6,947 bases of DNA from Bdellovibrionales bacterium (GCA_018968995.1 JAGWZD010000110.1:1-6947); one strand, 5' to 3'; shown: positions 1 through 6,821, counted from the stretch's first letter. Numbers and translations are program-made. Notes: generated by a model from the sequence alone, not told the origin.

Positions 1-771
1 GAGTCCCTACCACTGATGGCGGGCTTTGTAGGAGGCGACACGGTTGCAGGCATATTGGCTCTTGAAAGCCGAGGAGTGCCGGCCCCATGGATGCTGGTCG
101 ATATTGGAACCAACACTGAAATCGTGATTTGTAACGAGAAAAACGAGTACTGGTTCTCGAGTGCGCCTGCAGGCCCAGCGTTCGAAGGGGGCAACATTCA
201 TCACGGCATGCGGGCTGAAACTGGAGCAATCGCGGAAGCCTGCTGGGAATCGGGGCAATGGAAGCTCAAGACCATCGGAAAAGACATTCCCCGAGGCATT
301 TGTGGGTCGGGCCTCATGGATATTTTAGCCCAAGCCGTACAGCATGGACTCATTCACCCCGATGGCCTGGTCCCTGGGGGTAGCCTTCAGCTTTCTGACC
401 AGGTCGTGTTACTGGCCGACGACGTGCGCGAGTTCCAACTTGCCAAGGGGGCAACCCGAACTGCGGCAGAGCTCTTAATCGAACGCGCCGGCACTAAACC
501 CCTGAAGATCTACCTGGCCGGCACCTTTGCCCAGCACTTAAACCTCGATTCCATTCGCCGGGTAGGGCTACTTCCCCCCGATATCCCGTGTGAGGCTATC
601 GGAAATGCCTCCCTCCAGGGCGCCCTGCTTTGGGCAAGCCTGCCTGAGGCCCGTAGACAAGCGTTCTGGAGCCGCCTAGAAAGCGGCCGAAACCCCGTGG
701 AACTTGCCCTTCAGGACGATTTTCAGAGTCGTTTTGTGGCCCATCTAGATTTTCCACGCCCGGAAGGCTAA
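1..771 (+). CDS. RACo/RamA-like reductive activator of corrinoid proteins, C-terminal part (5' end off window)
   Basis: The reading frame is open from base 1 and ends at TAA 769-771. The ATG at 16 falls inside a conserved stretch, so it is not the start. About 256 residues are visible, all from the C-terminal ASKHA-type ATPase domain (DUF4445/COG3894). Recognisable family motifs are the phosphate-binding DIGTN (100-114), the AGPAFEGG and HGMRAETGAI stretches (about 172-231), GICGSG (295-312), DVREFQLAKGA (about 421-453), YLAGTF (about 511-528) and the GNASLQGALL tail motif. Known members hydrolyse ATP to pass a low-potential electron from an N-terminal [2Fe-2S] domain to Co(II) corrinoids. 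That iron-sulfur domain is expected left of the window and cannot be confirmed here. The C-terminus looks complete. The gene ends 10 bases before a short MetH, so they are probably co-transcribed, and MetH is the likely client (inference). Family assignment is firm; the client is not proven. Confidence 0.88.
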   Translation, partial: ESLPLMAGFVGGDTVAGILALESRGVPAPWMLVDIGTNTEIVICNEKNEYWFSSAPAGPAFEGGNIHHGMRAETGAIAEACWESGQWKLKTIGKDIPRGICGSGLMDILAQAVQHGLIHPDGLVPGGSLQLSDQVVLLADDVREFQLAKGATRTAAELLIERAGTKPLKIYLAGTFAQHLNLDSIRRVGLLPPDIPCEAIGNASLQGALLWASLPEARRQAFWSRLESGRNPVELALQDDFQSRFVAHLDFPRPEG

Positions 772-781
772 GTCTCTCAGC

Positions 782-3289
782 GTGAACTTCCTCACTGAAC
801 TCTCCAAACGCGTCTTGGTTCTGGACGGCTCCATGGGAGCCCTTTTGCAGAACCGTGGCCTTCCTGCCGGGATGGCCCCAGACGTCTGGATGATGGATAA
901 CCCTGACGTTATTGAACGCGCCCACCGCGACTATGTCGAGGCAGGGGCGGATATCATCATCACCAATACTTTTGGTGCCAGTAAGTGGCGCTTGGCAGAG
1001 TACGACGCCTACTCTCGTTTACGCGCCATTAACGCCAAAGCGGTGGAGATCGCGCGCAAGGCTTCGCAAGGACGTGCTTTCGTTGCTGGCGATATCGGAC
1101 CCAGCGGCGAGACGGTTTTTCCTACGGGAAAAAAATCTTTCGAAGAAGTGACTGAAATCTTTTACGAGCAAGCCAAAGTTCTGGTTGAGCTAGGAGTCGA
1201 TGCCATTATTGTCGAAACGATGTTCGATAGTATTGAGTTTCGTGCTGCACTTTCAGCGGTTCGTGCTGCCTCGAGCTCCATTCCACTTCTGGCGCACGCC
1301 ACCTTTAACGTCGATGGCATCACCGATACTGGTGCCACACCTGAAAATATTGCGGCCATCGCCGAGGGCTACCGAGCCACTGCCGTGGGTGTGAACTGCT
1401 CCACCGGGCCCGAGCCCATGGTGGGTATCGTCAAGCGCATGGCCGAAATTTCGAACCTCATCATTTCGGTACAGCCCAACGCAGGCCTTCCTTGCATTAA
1501 AGACGGCAAGACTCATTTCCCGATGGACTCCTCTCAGCTCGAACCCTACGTCTCACGGTTTATTGAGGCGGGAGCCGGAATCATTGGAGGCTGCTGTGGA
1601 ACGACTCCGGATTACATCCGCCGAGTGAAGGCTCGTATTTCGGGTGATACCCAATTTCGAAGACCAAAGCCCGAAGGCCGCGTTTTAGTCTCGAGTCTAT
1701 CGCGATTTATTCGACTTGGCGGAAATCATCCGTTTGTCGCCATTGGCGAAAAGATGAACCCTTCGGGCCGAAAAAAGCTCAGCGAGTCGCTCAAAAAAGG
1801 TGAACTCAGCCAGCTTCTGGAAGATGCCGAGCTTCAGATGAAAGCAGGCGCAAAACTCCTGGATCTAAACGTGGGTGTACCACTCGTCGATGAGCCTGCT
1901 CTGATGCGCGAAGCAGTGGTCGCAGTACAAAATCAGTTTCAGGTACCTCTGATGATTGACAGCGCCAATACCCACGCTCTCGACACGGGGGCCTCCGTCT
2001 ATTACGGGCGTCCCCTGCTGAATAGCTTGAATGCCGAACAGGAAAAGCTCGATGAAGCGATTCCGGTCATGAAGAAGCACGGCGCTGCGGTTGTTTGCAT
2101 GACCACGGGTATTGATGTTCCTGTTTCAGCAGAAGACCGACTGAAAAATGCTCAAAAGATCACCAAGCAGCTTTTTGAAAAGCATGGGTTTCGTGAAGAG
2201 GACGTGGTTTTTGACGTCCTGGGGCTTGTCGTCTCGGCCATGCAGGACGGATCAAAAAATACGCTCAAGACCCTTTCTCTTATCAAGGAATACTTCCCTC
2301 GAGCAGCGACCACTTTGGGATTAAGCAACACGAGCTTCGGCCTCCCCAATCGCCCGTTCGTGCATAACGCTTTTCTCGCAGCTGCAGTTCAGCACGGACT
2401 CGACTCAGCCATCATGTCGGTCACTGATCCGATGGGTCGCGCGCTTGCCGCTTCAGCTGAAATGTGGGGCCCGAAATCTGGAACCGTCGAAGGATTCATT
2501 CGCGATTGGTCGACCAAAATCGACATCGGTTCAGGACACGCTTCCTCTGGAATTGGACCCTCAACAGCTTCGGTTACGGCGGGCCATGGTCCCAAGGAAC
2601 CCGACTGGGTAGCATCCGCTTCAGAGCTTGAACGCGGAGTCTTTCGATCCATTGTTGAAGGTCAAAAGGAGACAACCGAGCGGTTGATTCGAGACTACAT
2701 CACGACACTCGAGGGACTTCCGCCCTCAGCGCCGATGGAGTTTTTTCTTAAGGTCATGACTCCTGCCATTCGCCACCTAGGCGATCTTTTTGGTGCGCGA
2801 GTGAAATTTATTCCTCACCTCATGGCAGCTGCTGAAGCCATGAAATGCGGTGTGGCCATTCTCGAGCCTTACTTGCTCAAGGCCCGTCAGGCTTCAGGCG
2901 AAAGCCGGGGCACAGTCGTATTTGCCACTGTTAAAGGCGACATTCATGACATCGGAAAGAACATCTGCATCCTGATGCTGAAAAACTTTGGCTATGAAGT
3001 GATTGACCTCGGACGAAATGTCGATGCGGATCTCATCCTTCAAACAGCCATCGAGAAAAAAGCCAAAGTGGTGGCTCTCTCAGCCCTCATGACCACCACC
3101 ATGATGCAAATGAAAGTGGTGATCGACGCTGTTCGCGAGCGCAAGCTTCCGTTTAAAGTGTTGATTGGTGGCGCAGTGGTGACACCCGATTTTGCACGCG
3201 AGATTGCAGCCGACGGATTCTCCACTGATGTCGGTACCGTGGTATCAGAGATGGAGCGCGTCATAGCGCTTCTTGAGGCGGCAACTTAG
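782..3289 (+). CDS. metH: Cobalamin-dependent methionine synthase, short form without reactivation domain
   Basis: The 835-residue protein transfers methyl from 5-methyltetrahydrofolate through cobalamin to homocysteine, making methionine in the cytoplasm. The homocysteine domain (about 1-290) has the three zinc ligands C206 (in VNCSTGP) and C271/C272 (in GGCCGTTP). The pterin-binding domain runs from about 318 (GEKMNPSG) to 570. After a Ser/Gly/Pro-rich linker (about 590-615) come the four-helix cap (about 620-705) and the Rossmann B12 domain with GDIHDIG (cobalt ligand H722), S767 and G796/G797. The protein ends there; the SAM-binding activation domain that brings long MetH to about 1200 residues is absent, as in Thermotoga-type MetH. 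The start is GTG at 782: the following residues match the family N-terminus (VLVLDGSMG), while the next ATG (832) would cut the first strand. A weak GGAAGG (762-767) lies 14 bases upstream inside the preceding gene. Methylation of another thiol cannot be excluded, but the full module set makes methionine synthase most likely. Confidence 0.93.
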   Translation: MNFLTELSKRVLVLDGSMGALLQNRGLPAGMAPDVWMMDNPDVIERAHRDYVEAGADIIITNTFGASKWRLAEYDAYSRLRAINAKAVEIARKASQGRAFVAGDIGPSGETVFPTGKKSFEEVTEIFYEQAKVLVELGVDAIIVETMFDSIEFRAALSAVRAASSSIPLLAHATFNVDGITDTGATPENIAAIAEGYRATAVGVNCSTGPEPMVGIVKRMAEISNLIISVQPNAGLPCIKDGKTHFPMDSSQLEPYVSRFIEAGAGIIGGCCGTTPDYIRRVKARISGDTQFRRPKPEGRVLVSSLSRFIRLGGNHPFVAIGEKMNPSGRKKLSESLKKGELSQLLEDAELQMKAGAKLLDLNVGVPLVDEPALMREAVVAVQNQFQVPLMIDSANTHALDTGASVYYGRPLLNSLNAEQEKLDEAIPVMKKHGAAVVCMTTGIDVPVSAEDRLKNAQKITKQLFEKHGFREEDVVFDVLGLVVSAMQDGSKNTLKTLSLIKEYFPRAATTLGLSNTSFGLPNRPFVHNAFLAAAVQHGLDSAIMSVTDPMGRALAASAEMWGPKSGTVEGFIRDWSTKIDIGSGHASSGIGPSTASVTAGHGPKEPDWVASASELERGVFRSIVEGQKETTERLIRDYITTLEGLPPSAPMEFFLKVMTPAIRHLGDLFGARVKFIPHLMAAAEAMKCGVAILEPYLLKARQASGESRGTVVFATVKGDIHDIGKNICILMLKNFGYEVIDLGRNVDADLILQTAIEKKAKVVALSALMTTTMMQMKVVIDAVRERKLPFKVLIGGAVVTPDFAREIAADGFSTDVGTVVSEMERVIALLEAAT

Positions 3290-3296
3290 ATCAATT

Positions 3297-3605
3297 TTAC
3301 TGTTTTTTGTCCTTCTGCACCGAAGAAGAGACCGAAGCCCCTTTTTTCTTTTTCTTCTCTGGACCGGGGCACTCATCGTAATGTTTCTCGTGATCTTTGT
3401 GGTAATGCCCACTATGTAGGAAATCGATATGGTCGCCATGTGATTTGTACTGATGGCCACAAGTGAGTGTATGAACGTGCGGGTGTTTCTCGTGCGTCTG
3501 ATGACTCACTTCATCATGATGTCCCTCATGAGCAGACACCTTCAGAGGTAGGCTTCCCCCAACCAAAAAAACGGAAATCAGAACCATACGTGCGACTGAA
3601 CTCAT
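3297..3605 (-). CDS. Small secreted histidine-rich protein, probable metal binding
   Basis: The protein has 102 residues. I chose the ATG at 3605-3603 because AGGGAGGA (3620-3613) sits 7 bases upstream; an earlier in-frame ATG at 3641 has no such site and would bury the signal peptide. Residues 1-25 form a Sec signal peptide with probable cleavage after KVSA, leaving His26 as the mature N-terminus. Residues 26-75 carry 16 His plus C49; C79 follows. The core CGHx4HGDH, then LHxGHxH and DHEKHYDEC (49-79), resembles a family of small His-rich bacterial proteins with CGH/HGDH/DGHLHH repeats that I recall, often annotated only as hypothetical or zinc-related. The C-terminus (83-102) is Lys/Ser-rich and probably disordered. 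A periplasmic or extracellular zinc, copper or nickel buffer is inferred; the metal cannot be told. It converges on metH with a 7-base gap and diverges from the lipocalin gene. Confidence 0.82.
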   Translation of the reverse strand: MSSVARMVLISVFLVGGSLPLKVSAHEGHHDEVSHQTHEKHPHVHTLTCGHQYKSHGDHIDFLHSGHYHKDHEKHYDECPGPEKKKKKGASVSSSVQKDKKQ

Positions 3606-3681
3606 GAAGCGGTCCTCCCTACTAGAAGAATACCATTTCAATCAGTTGAAGCTAAGTCTGAATTCGAAGTATTCTAGAACC
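3606..3681. promoter_or_regulatory. Divergent promoter region between His-rich and lipocalin genes
   Basis: The 76-base spacer contains GTATTCT twice, once on each strand and pointing outward (minus 3633-3627, plus 3669-3675). On the plus strand TATTCT (3670-3675) lies 18 bases after TTGAAG (3646-3651), a plausible -10/-35 pair. On the minus strand TATTCT (3632-3627) would start transcription near the ribosome binding site, but I see only a poor -35. An inverted repeat TTCAA-tcag-TTGAA (3637-3650) lies between the boxes and overlaps the plus -35; it could be an operator. These are visual matches only. Confidence 0.35.
3613..3620 (-). promoter_or_regulatory. Strong ribosome binding site that fixes the start of the His-rich gene
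   Basis: On the minus strand the bases read AGGGAGGA, close to the anti-16S consensus, with a 7-base spacer to the ATG at 3605. This decides for the 102-residue product over the 114-residue extension. Confidence 0.75.
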
Positions 3682-4245
3682 ATGAAAACACTCGCTCGGC
3701 TCAGCACCTGGACGGTTCTTGCACTGATTTTGGCGGTCCATTCGCCAAGGGCGTTTGCCATGGGCGGGCCCAAGCTTCCCCCTCTAAAAACCGTTCCCCA
3801 GTTGGATATCAAGGCCTTCATGGGCGACTGGAATGTTCTCGCCAATATCCCTGCCTCTACTGAAGTGGGCTGTCACAATGCTCTCGAACAGTACGAGCTG
3901 AGAGACGACGGCAATGTAGCCATCACCTTTTCTTGCAGCAAAAATTCTTTCGAGGCCGAGCGCGAAGTACACCACTTCAAAGGAATCATTCAGAATCCAG
4001 GCGTCAACACGGAGTGGAGAGTGGTCATGAAGTTTTTAGGTTTCATTCCCATCAAGCTTCCGTTTTTAGTGATCGATCTGGCTGCTGACGGCTCGTATAC
4101 CGTGATCGGATATCCCTCTCGCGAGTACCTGTGGATTATGGCCAGAGAAAAATCATTGCCCGAAAAAACTTGGGCCGAGATCAACGAGCGTCTGAAAGAA
4201 CAGGGTTATGATCTTGCAAAAATTCAACGGGTTCCGATTCGCTAA
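3682..4245 (+). CDS. Exported lipocalin family protein (Blc-like)
   Basis: The 187-residue protein begins at ATG 3682. A longer frame from 3604 would place 26 residues ahead of a good Sec signal peptide (1-26, cleavage after AFA), so the later start is preferred. The lipocalin signature G48-D-W50 in FMGDWNVLANIP opens the barrel (about 46-57). NALEQYEL with DDG follows (66-77), and a YLWIMARE stretch near the end of the barrel matches the third conserved region of bacterial Blc. A closing helix has EKTWAEINERLKEQGYD. Unlike E. coli Blc there is no lipobox cysteine at the cleavage site, so the mature protein is probably soluble in the periplasm or outside the cell. C64 and C85 could form a disulfide. 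Lipocalins bind small hydrophobic ligands such as fatty acids or lysophospholipids; the ligand here is unknown. No clear ribosome binding site precedes the ATG. The gene converges on the MFS gene with a 4-base gap. Confidence 0.88.
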   Translation: MKTLARLSTWTVLALILAVHSPRAFAMGGPKLPPLKTVPQLDIKAFMGDWNVLANIPASTEVGCHNALEQYELRDDGNVAITFSCSKNSFEAEREVHHFKGIIQNPGVNTEWRVVMKFLGFIPIKLPFLVIDLAADGSYTVIGYPSREYLWIMAREKSLPEKTWAEINERLKEQGYDLAKIQRVPIR

Positions 4246-4249
4246 AGCG

Positions 4250-5479
4250 CTAGAGCTTCCGTAAATCTAAGGCTCGAAGCCGGGGTGCGAGTTTCGCCGT
4301 CACTGCCACCACCAGGAGGGTCATTGCTCCTCCGAAAACAACAGAGGGAACGGTCCCCAGTAAGCGCGCTGCAACACCAGATTCAAAAGCACCCAGCTCG
4401 TTGGATGATCCAATAAAAATCGAATTCACGGACGCGACCCGGCCTCTCATGTGGTCTGGCGAGCAAAGTGAAACAATCGCTCCGCGAATGACCATGCTCA
4501 CGCTATCGAGTGCTCCGCTTAGCGCCAGAAACGCCATTGATAACCAAAAGGAGGTCGACAGGCCAAAACCAATGATACAAAGCCCAAATCCAGCGACACA
4601 CGCGAGTAAGATTCGACCTCCATGGTGCTCCACAGGACGACGAATCAAGGCTACACTCATGATTAAAGCACCCACTGCAGGAGCCGCTCGAAGCCACCCC
4701 AGCCCCTGGGGGCCCACCTGCAAAATCTCAGAAGCAAAAATCGGCAGAAGTGCTGTAGCGCCCCCGAAAAGCACCGCAAACATATCCAGCGCTAACGCCG
4801 AAAGAAGCAACTGATGACTAAACACAAATTTTAATCCCGAGAGCAGACTCTCTCGAAACGATTCCTTGCTGTCCGGTGGAATGATCTTCGGTTGAAACCG
4901 GATAGATACAAGAGCCACTTGAGAGGCTGCCAGCAAGGCCACCTCGACTCCGAAGGCAAGCTTCCCTCCCCCTCCCGCAAAAAGAAGCCCCCCGACGGCA
5001 GGACCACTAATGGCTGCGACTTGAAAGGCCGAGGTCAGCCAGGCCGAAGAAACGGCAAGCACCTCTCGGGGTACTAATTGAGGCATCAAGGCGTACATCG
5101 AGGGAGCCGCGAACCCCCGAGCCAGTCCGGTTAAAAATGCTGCGGAATAAATGACTGTAAGCCGACCAGAGTCGGAGAAACCGGCAGAGTTCAGGGTCAT
5201 CACTAGTAACAAAAGCGCTGAAGTGAAGCTGACCAATAAAACGCTACGATACACTCGAAGCGGATTACTCCGGTCCACCACGTATCCCGCGTAAAGAGCA
5301 AGACCCAGGGCCGGCACGGCCTCAACGAGTCCAATCAAACCCAAATACAGCGGATCGCGCTTGATCTCAAAGACAAGCCAACCCATCACCACCGCTTGAA
5401 GTTGAACGGAGAAGGAAAATAAAAATCGTGCAGCCACTAATTTCCGAAAATCAGGATAGGCAAATGCCGAGCGACGCAT
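4250..5479 (-). CDS. MFS transporter, EntS/MFS_3-type exporter
   Basis: The 409-residue membrane protein has about 11-12 hydrophobic helices in two halves, joined by a polar loop near FQPKIIPPDSKES. The loop after helix 2 has a motif-A-like GYVVDR...RVYR (65-78). Near the C-terminus, RGRVASVNSIFIGSSNELG matches the conserved segment of the MFS_3 family, which includes the enterobactin exporter EntS. Such proteins export siderophores, drugs or other small molecules by proton antiport across the inner membrane; no siderophore genes are present here, so the substrate is open. The frame extends to an ATG at 5551, but that start overlaps the upstream gene by 29 bases and adds a polar leader without family likeness. 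The ATG at 5479, with GAGGG (5497-5493) 13 bases upstream, begins the usual MFS N-terminus. It is the last gene of a probable three-gene minus-strand operon, 43 bases after its neighbour. Confidence 0.88.
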   Translation of the reverse strand: MRRSAFAYPDFRKLVAARFLFSFSVQLQAVVMGWLVFEIKRDPLYLGLIGLVEAVPALGLALYAGYVVDRSNPLRVYRSVLLVSFTSALLLLVMTLNSAGFSDSGRLTVIYSAAFLTGLARGFAAPSMYALMPQLVPREVLAVSSAWLTSAFQVAAISGPAVGGLLFAGGGGKLAFGVEVALLAASQVALVSIRFQPKIIPPDSKESFRESLLSGLKFVFSHQLLLSALALDMFAVLFGGATALLPIFASEILQVGPQGLGWLRAAPAVGALIMSVALIRRPVEHHGGRILLACVAGFGLCIIGFGLSTSFWLSMAFLALSGALDSVSMVIRGAIVSLCSPDHMRGRVASVNSIFIGSSNELGAFESGVAARLLGTVPSVVFGGAMTLLVVAVTAKLAPRLRALDLRKL

Positions 5480-5522
5480 AAATAAAGAGATGCCCTCAAA
5501 CCAGTCTGCGCAGGTTTTAGAG

Positions 5523-5999
5523 CTATTCCGATTCCTCGCGGAGCAGCTCAAAAATAGCCAATGGAAAACTGGCGGCTAAAATTCCTACCATCCATCCAAT
5601 CAAAACAAAAAGGCGAGATCCCAGCGTTCTGAATCCATCGGCAGTCTGACCGGGACCGTAAAGCAAGGTGACCAGCATGCCCACTCCGCCCAAAACAAAT
5701 GAAGCCACAAACCCGGTCACCACCAACCAAGCAAACCGGTCCATCGACGATTTCTTTGATTCACGACGATTTAGCCAAAGCATCACAAGTCGCAGAACCC
5801 CATGGCCTGCCAAGCCACCCAGAGCGCCACCTACGACCACTCCTGGCCAGTTCATCTCTTGTCCGAGGCGTCTCAATGCGAATGCAGAAAGCAGAGAAAT
5901 TAAAACAGCGGCAAGCGCCCCGGCCATTCCGCCCAGCAAGGGACTTTGCCAAAGTTGAGCAGAGGTTTGAGAAGACGGTTTAGCAACGATCCTGTCCAT
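5523..5999 (-). CDS. Small four-helix membrane protein of unknown function
   Basis: I do not recognise this 158-residue protein. It has four clear hydrophobic segments at about 21-42, 52-76, 89-114 and 128-152. The second is Gly-rich (GGALGGLAGHG), suggesting tight helix packing. A basic loop follows helix 2 (NRRESKKSS), a short polar leader precedes helix 1, and the tail is acidic (REESE). No catalytic or metal-binding motif is visible. The start is supported by AGAGGAG (6014-6008), 8 bases before the ATG. The gene lies 48 bases after an exported-protein gene and 43 bases before the MFS gene on the same strand, so it may work with the exporter or the envelope protein (inference from order only). 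It is a real gene by ribosome site, hydrophobic pattern and spacing. Confidence 0.8.
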   Translation of the reverse strand: MDRIVAKPSSQTSAQLWQSPLLGGMAGALAAVLISLLSAFALRRLGQEMNWPGVVVGGALGGLAGHGVLRLVMLWLNRRESKKSSMDRFAWLVVTGFVASFVLGGVGMLVTLLYGPGQTADGFRTLGSRLFVLIGWMVGILAASFPLAIFELLREESE

Positions 6000-6007
6000 C
6001 GAGGCGA

Positions 6008-6014
6008 CTCCTCT
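6008..6014 (-). promoter_or_regulatory. Ribosome binding site of the four-helix membrane protein gene
   Basis: AGAGGAG on the minus strand, 8 bases before the ATG at 5999. It supports a genuine gene and this start. Confidence 0.7.
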
Positions 6015-6047
6015 ATCAGCGGAGGTCTGAACACCTCACGGGCATCC

Positions 6048-6725
6048 TTACCTCGCTGAGGCACTCTGGATCTGGCCGTTTCCTGGTTTAGAGACATACT
6101 GCGCGCTTGCAACGATCGTTGGGCTCTTCACAGAACTGATACGAGCGTCACTCTCAGCCGGATCCTGGAGGTGATCTTGAGGCTGAGAAGCCTGGATCAG
6201 TTCTTGGATTCGAGTGGAACCCGACGCATTGATCGGAATTAACGATTTAATCCCATCTGCCTGAGCCACAGCATGGAGCACATCAAAGTTTTGATGTTTC
6301 TCATCGCGTAATACCCAGTGGTCTCCTTCACGCACCAATTCCATTCGAAATTCGGCGTATTCTTTCCGGAAATTGATTGGATTAAAATTTTTCAGGTAGC
6401 GAAGGACAATTGAGCCGCCTGAAATGGCGCTAAATTTTTCATCGGTAGTAATTCGCATCGTTTCGATCGTTAGTGCCCGTTTGTCTAAAACGACACCGCG
6501 CCGAAGTTGCCGGAGAGAGTAAGTGTCTTTACCCCGAACCATCGAGACCAGATTTCCATCACGGTCGAGATTCAAAACCACGTCGTGCCGCGCCCCAGGG
6601 TCACTGGAAACCGTCATTTTGAGAAGAGGCTGTAGGGTTGGGCCTCCGGCCCACGCCACTGAGGAGCCACTGACTAGTAGACTGACCACGATTCCAAAAG
6701 CCTGACGCATTCTCATTGCTCCCAT
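6048..6725 (-). CDS. Exported protein of unknown function
   Basis: I do not recognise this 225-residue protein. Residues 1-26 form a Sec signal peptide ending VAWA, without a lipobox, so a soluble periplasmic or secreted product is likely. Residues about 30-150 read as alternating beta-type strands (VVLNLDRDGNLVSMV, YAEFRMELVREGDHWVLRD) with a repeated pattern of charged turns. The last 50 residues (about 176-225) are rich in Gln, Ser, Asp and Pro, so they are probably disordered. There is no cysteine and no clear catalytic motif. The first ATG (6725) is chosen over those at 6716 and 6710 because AAGGGG (6738-6733) lies 7 bases upstream. It is the first of three close minus-strand genes and follows a partial beta-barrel gene by 96 bases. 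A role in the envelope is a guess from export and neighbours. Confidence 0.78.
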   Translation of the reverse strand: MGAMRMRQAFGIVVSLLVSGSSVAWAGGPTLQPLLKMTVSSDPGARHDVVLNLDRDGNLVSMVRGKDTYSLRQLRRGVVLDKRALTIETMRITTDEKFSAISGGSIVLRYLKNFNPINFRKEYAEFRMELVREGDHWVLRDEKHQNFDVLHAVAQADGIKSLIPINASGSTRIQELIQASQPQDHLQDPAESDARISSVKSPTIVASAQYVSKPGNGQIQSASAR

Positions 6726-6779
6726 ATCTTCACCCCTTGTATGGCGAGAGAAGCAACGACCATGCCGCGGCGCGACAAG

Positions 6780-6804
6780 CCCTCTGAACGTGCCCTTCAG
6801 AAGA
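6780..6804 (-). terminator. Hairpin between partial barrel gene and exported-protein gene, weak terminator candidate
   Basis: On the minus strand a perfect 6-base arm pair UCUGAA/UUCAGA encloses a 7-base loop. It extends to nine pairs if two U-G wobbles and one C-G are counted. It begins 17 bases after the TAG at 6822. Only a poor U stretch (CUUGU) follows, so it may be an attenuating or RNA-stabilising stem, or chance. Confidence 0.25.
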
Positions 6805-6821
6805 ATGCGGGCGCAAGGTGA

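Noticed and set aside
16..18. ATG as the start of the RACo-like gene
   Set aside because: The frame stays open to base 1, and the ATG sits inside a conserved family stretch (LPLMAGFVGGDTVAG), so the gene begins outside the window.
596..925. 109-codon minus-strand frame across the RACo-MetH junction
   Set aside because: It lies antisense to two well-supported genes, has no family likeness and no ribosome site that I can see; it is a shadow frame.
3255..3270. AGCGC/GCGCT hairpin at the end of metH as a terminator
   Set aside because: It lies within the coding region, and the nearest T run (3303-3308) is over 30 bases away.
3606..3641. 12-codon N-terminal extension of the His-rich protein
   Set aside because: The strong AGGGAGGA site lies inside this extension and points to the ATG at 3605.
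3604..3681. 26-codon N-terminal extension of the lipocalin
   Set aside because: It would put a polar leader before a good signal peptide and overlap the divergent His-rich gene's start and its ribosome site.
4240..4250. CGCTAAAGCG stem between the convergent lipocalin and MFS genes as a two-way terminator
   Set aside because: It has at most 3-4 pairs and no T or A run on either side.
4401..4814. 137-codon plus-strand frame inside the MFS gene
   Set aside because: It is antisense to a clear membrane transporter; its composition (Pro, Ser, Thr, Lys) is what an antisense read of hydrophobic codons gives.
5480..5551. 24-codon N-terminal extension of the MFS transporter
   Set aside because: It overlaps the upstream gene by 29 bases, lacks a ribosome site and reads as a polar leader not seen in MFS proteins.
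6022..6037. GAGGT/ACCTC inverted repeat between the exported-protein and four-helix genes
   Set aside because: The stem is only 5 pairs and no U run follows; it is weak and probably chance.
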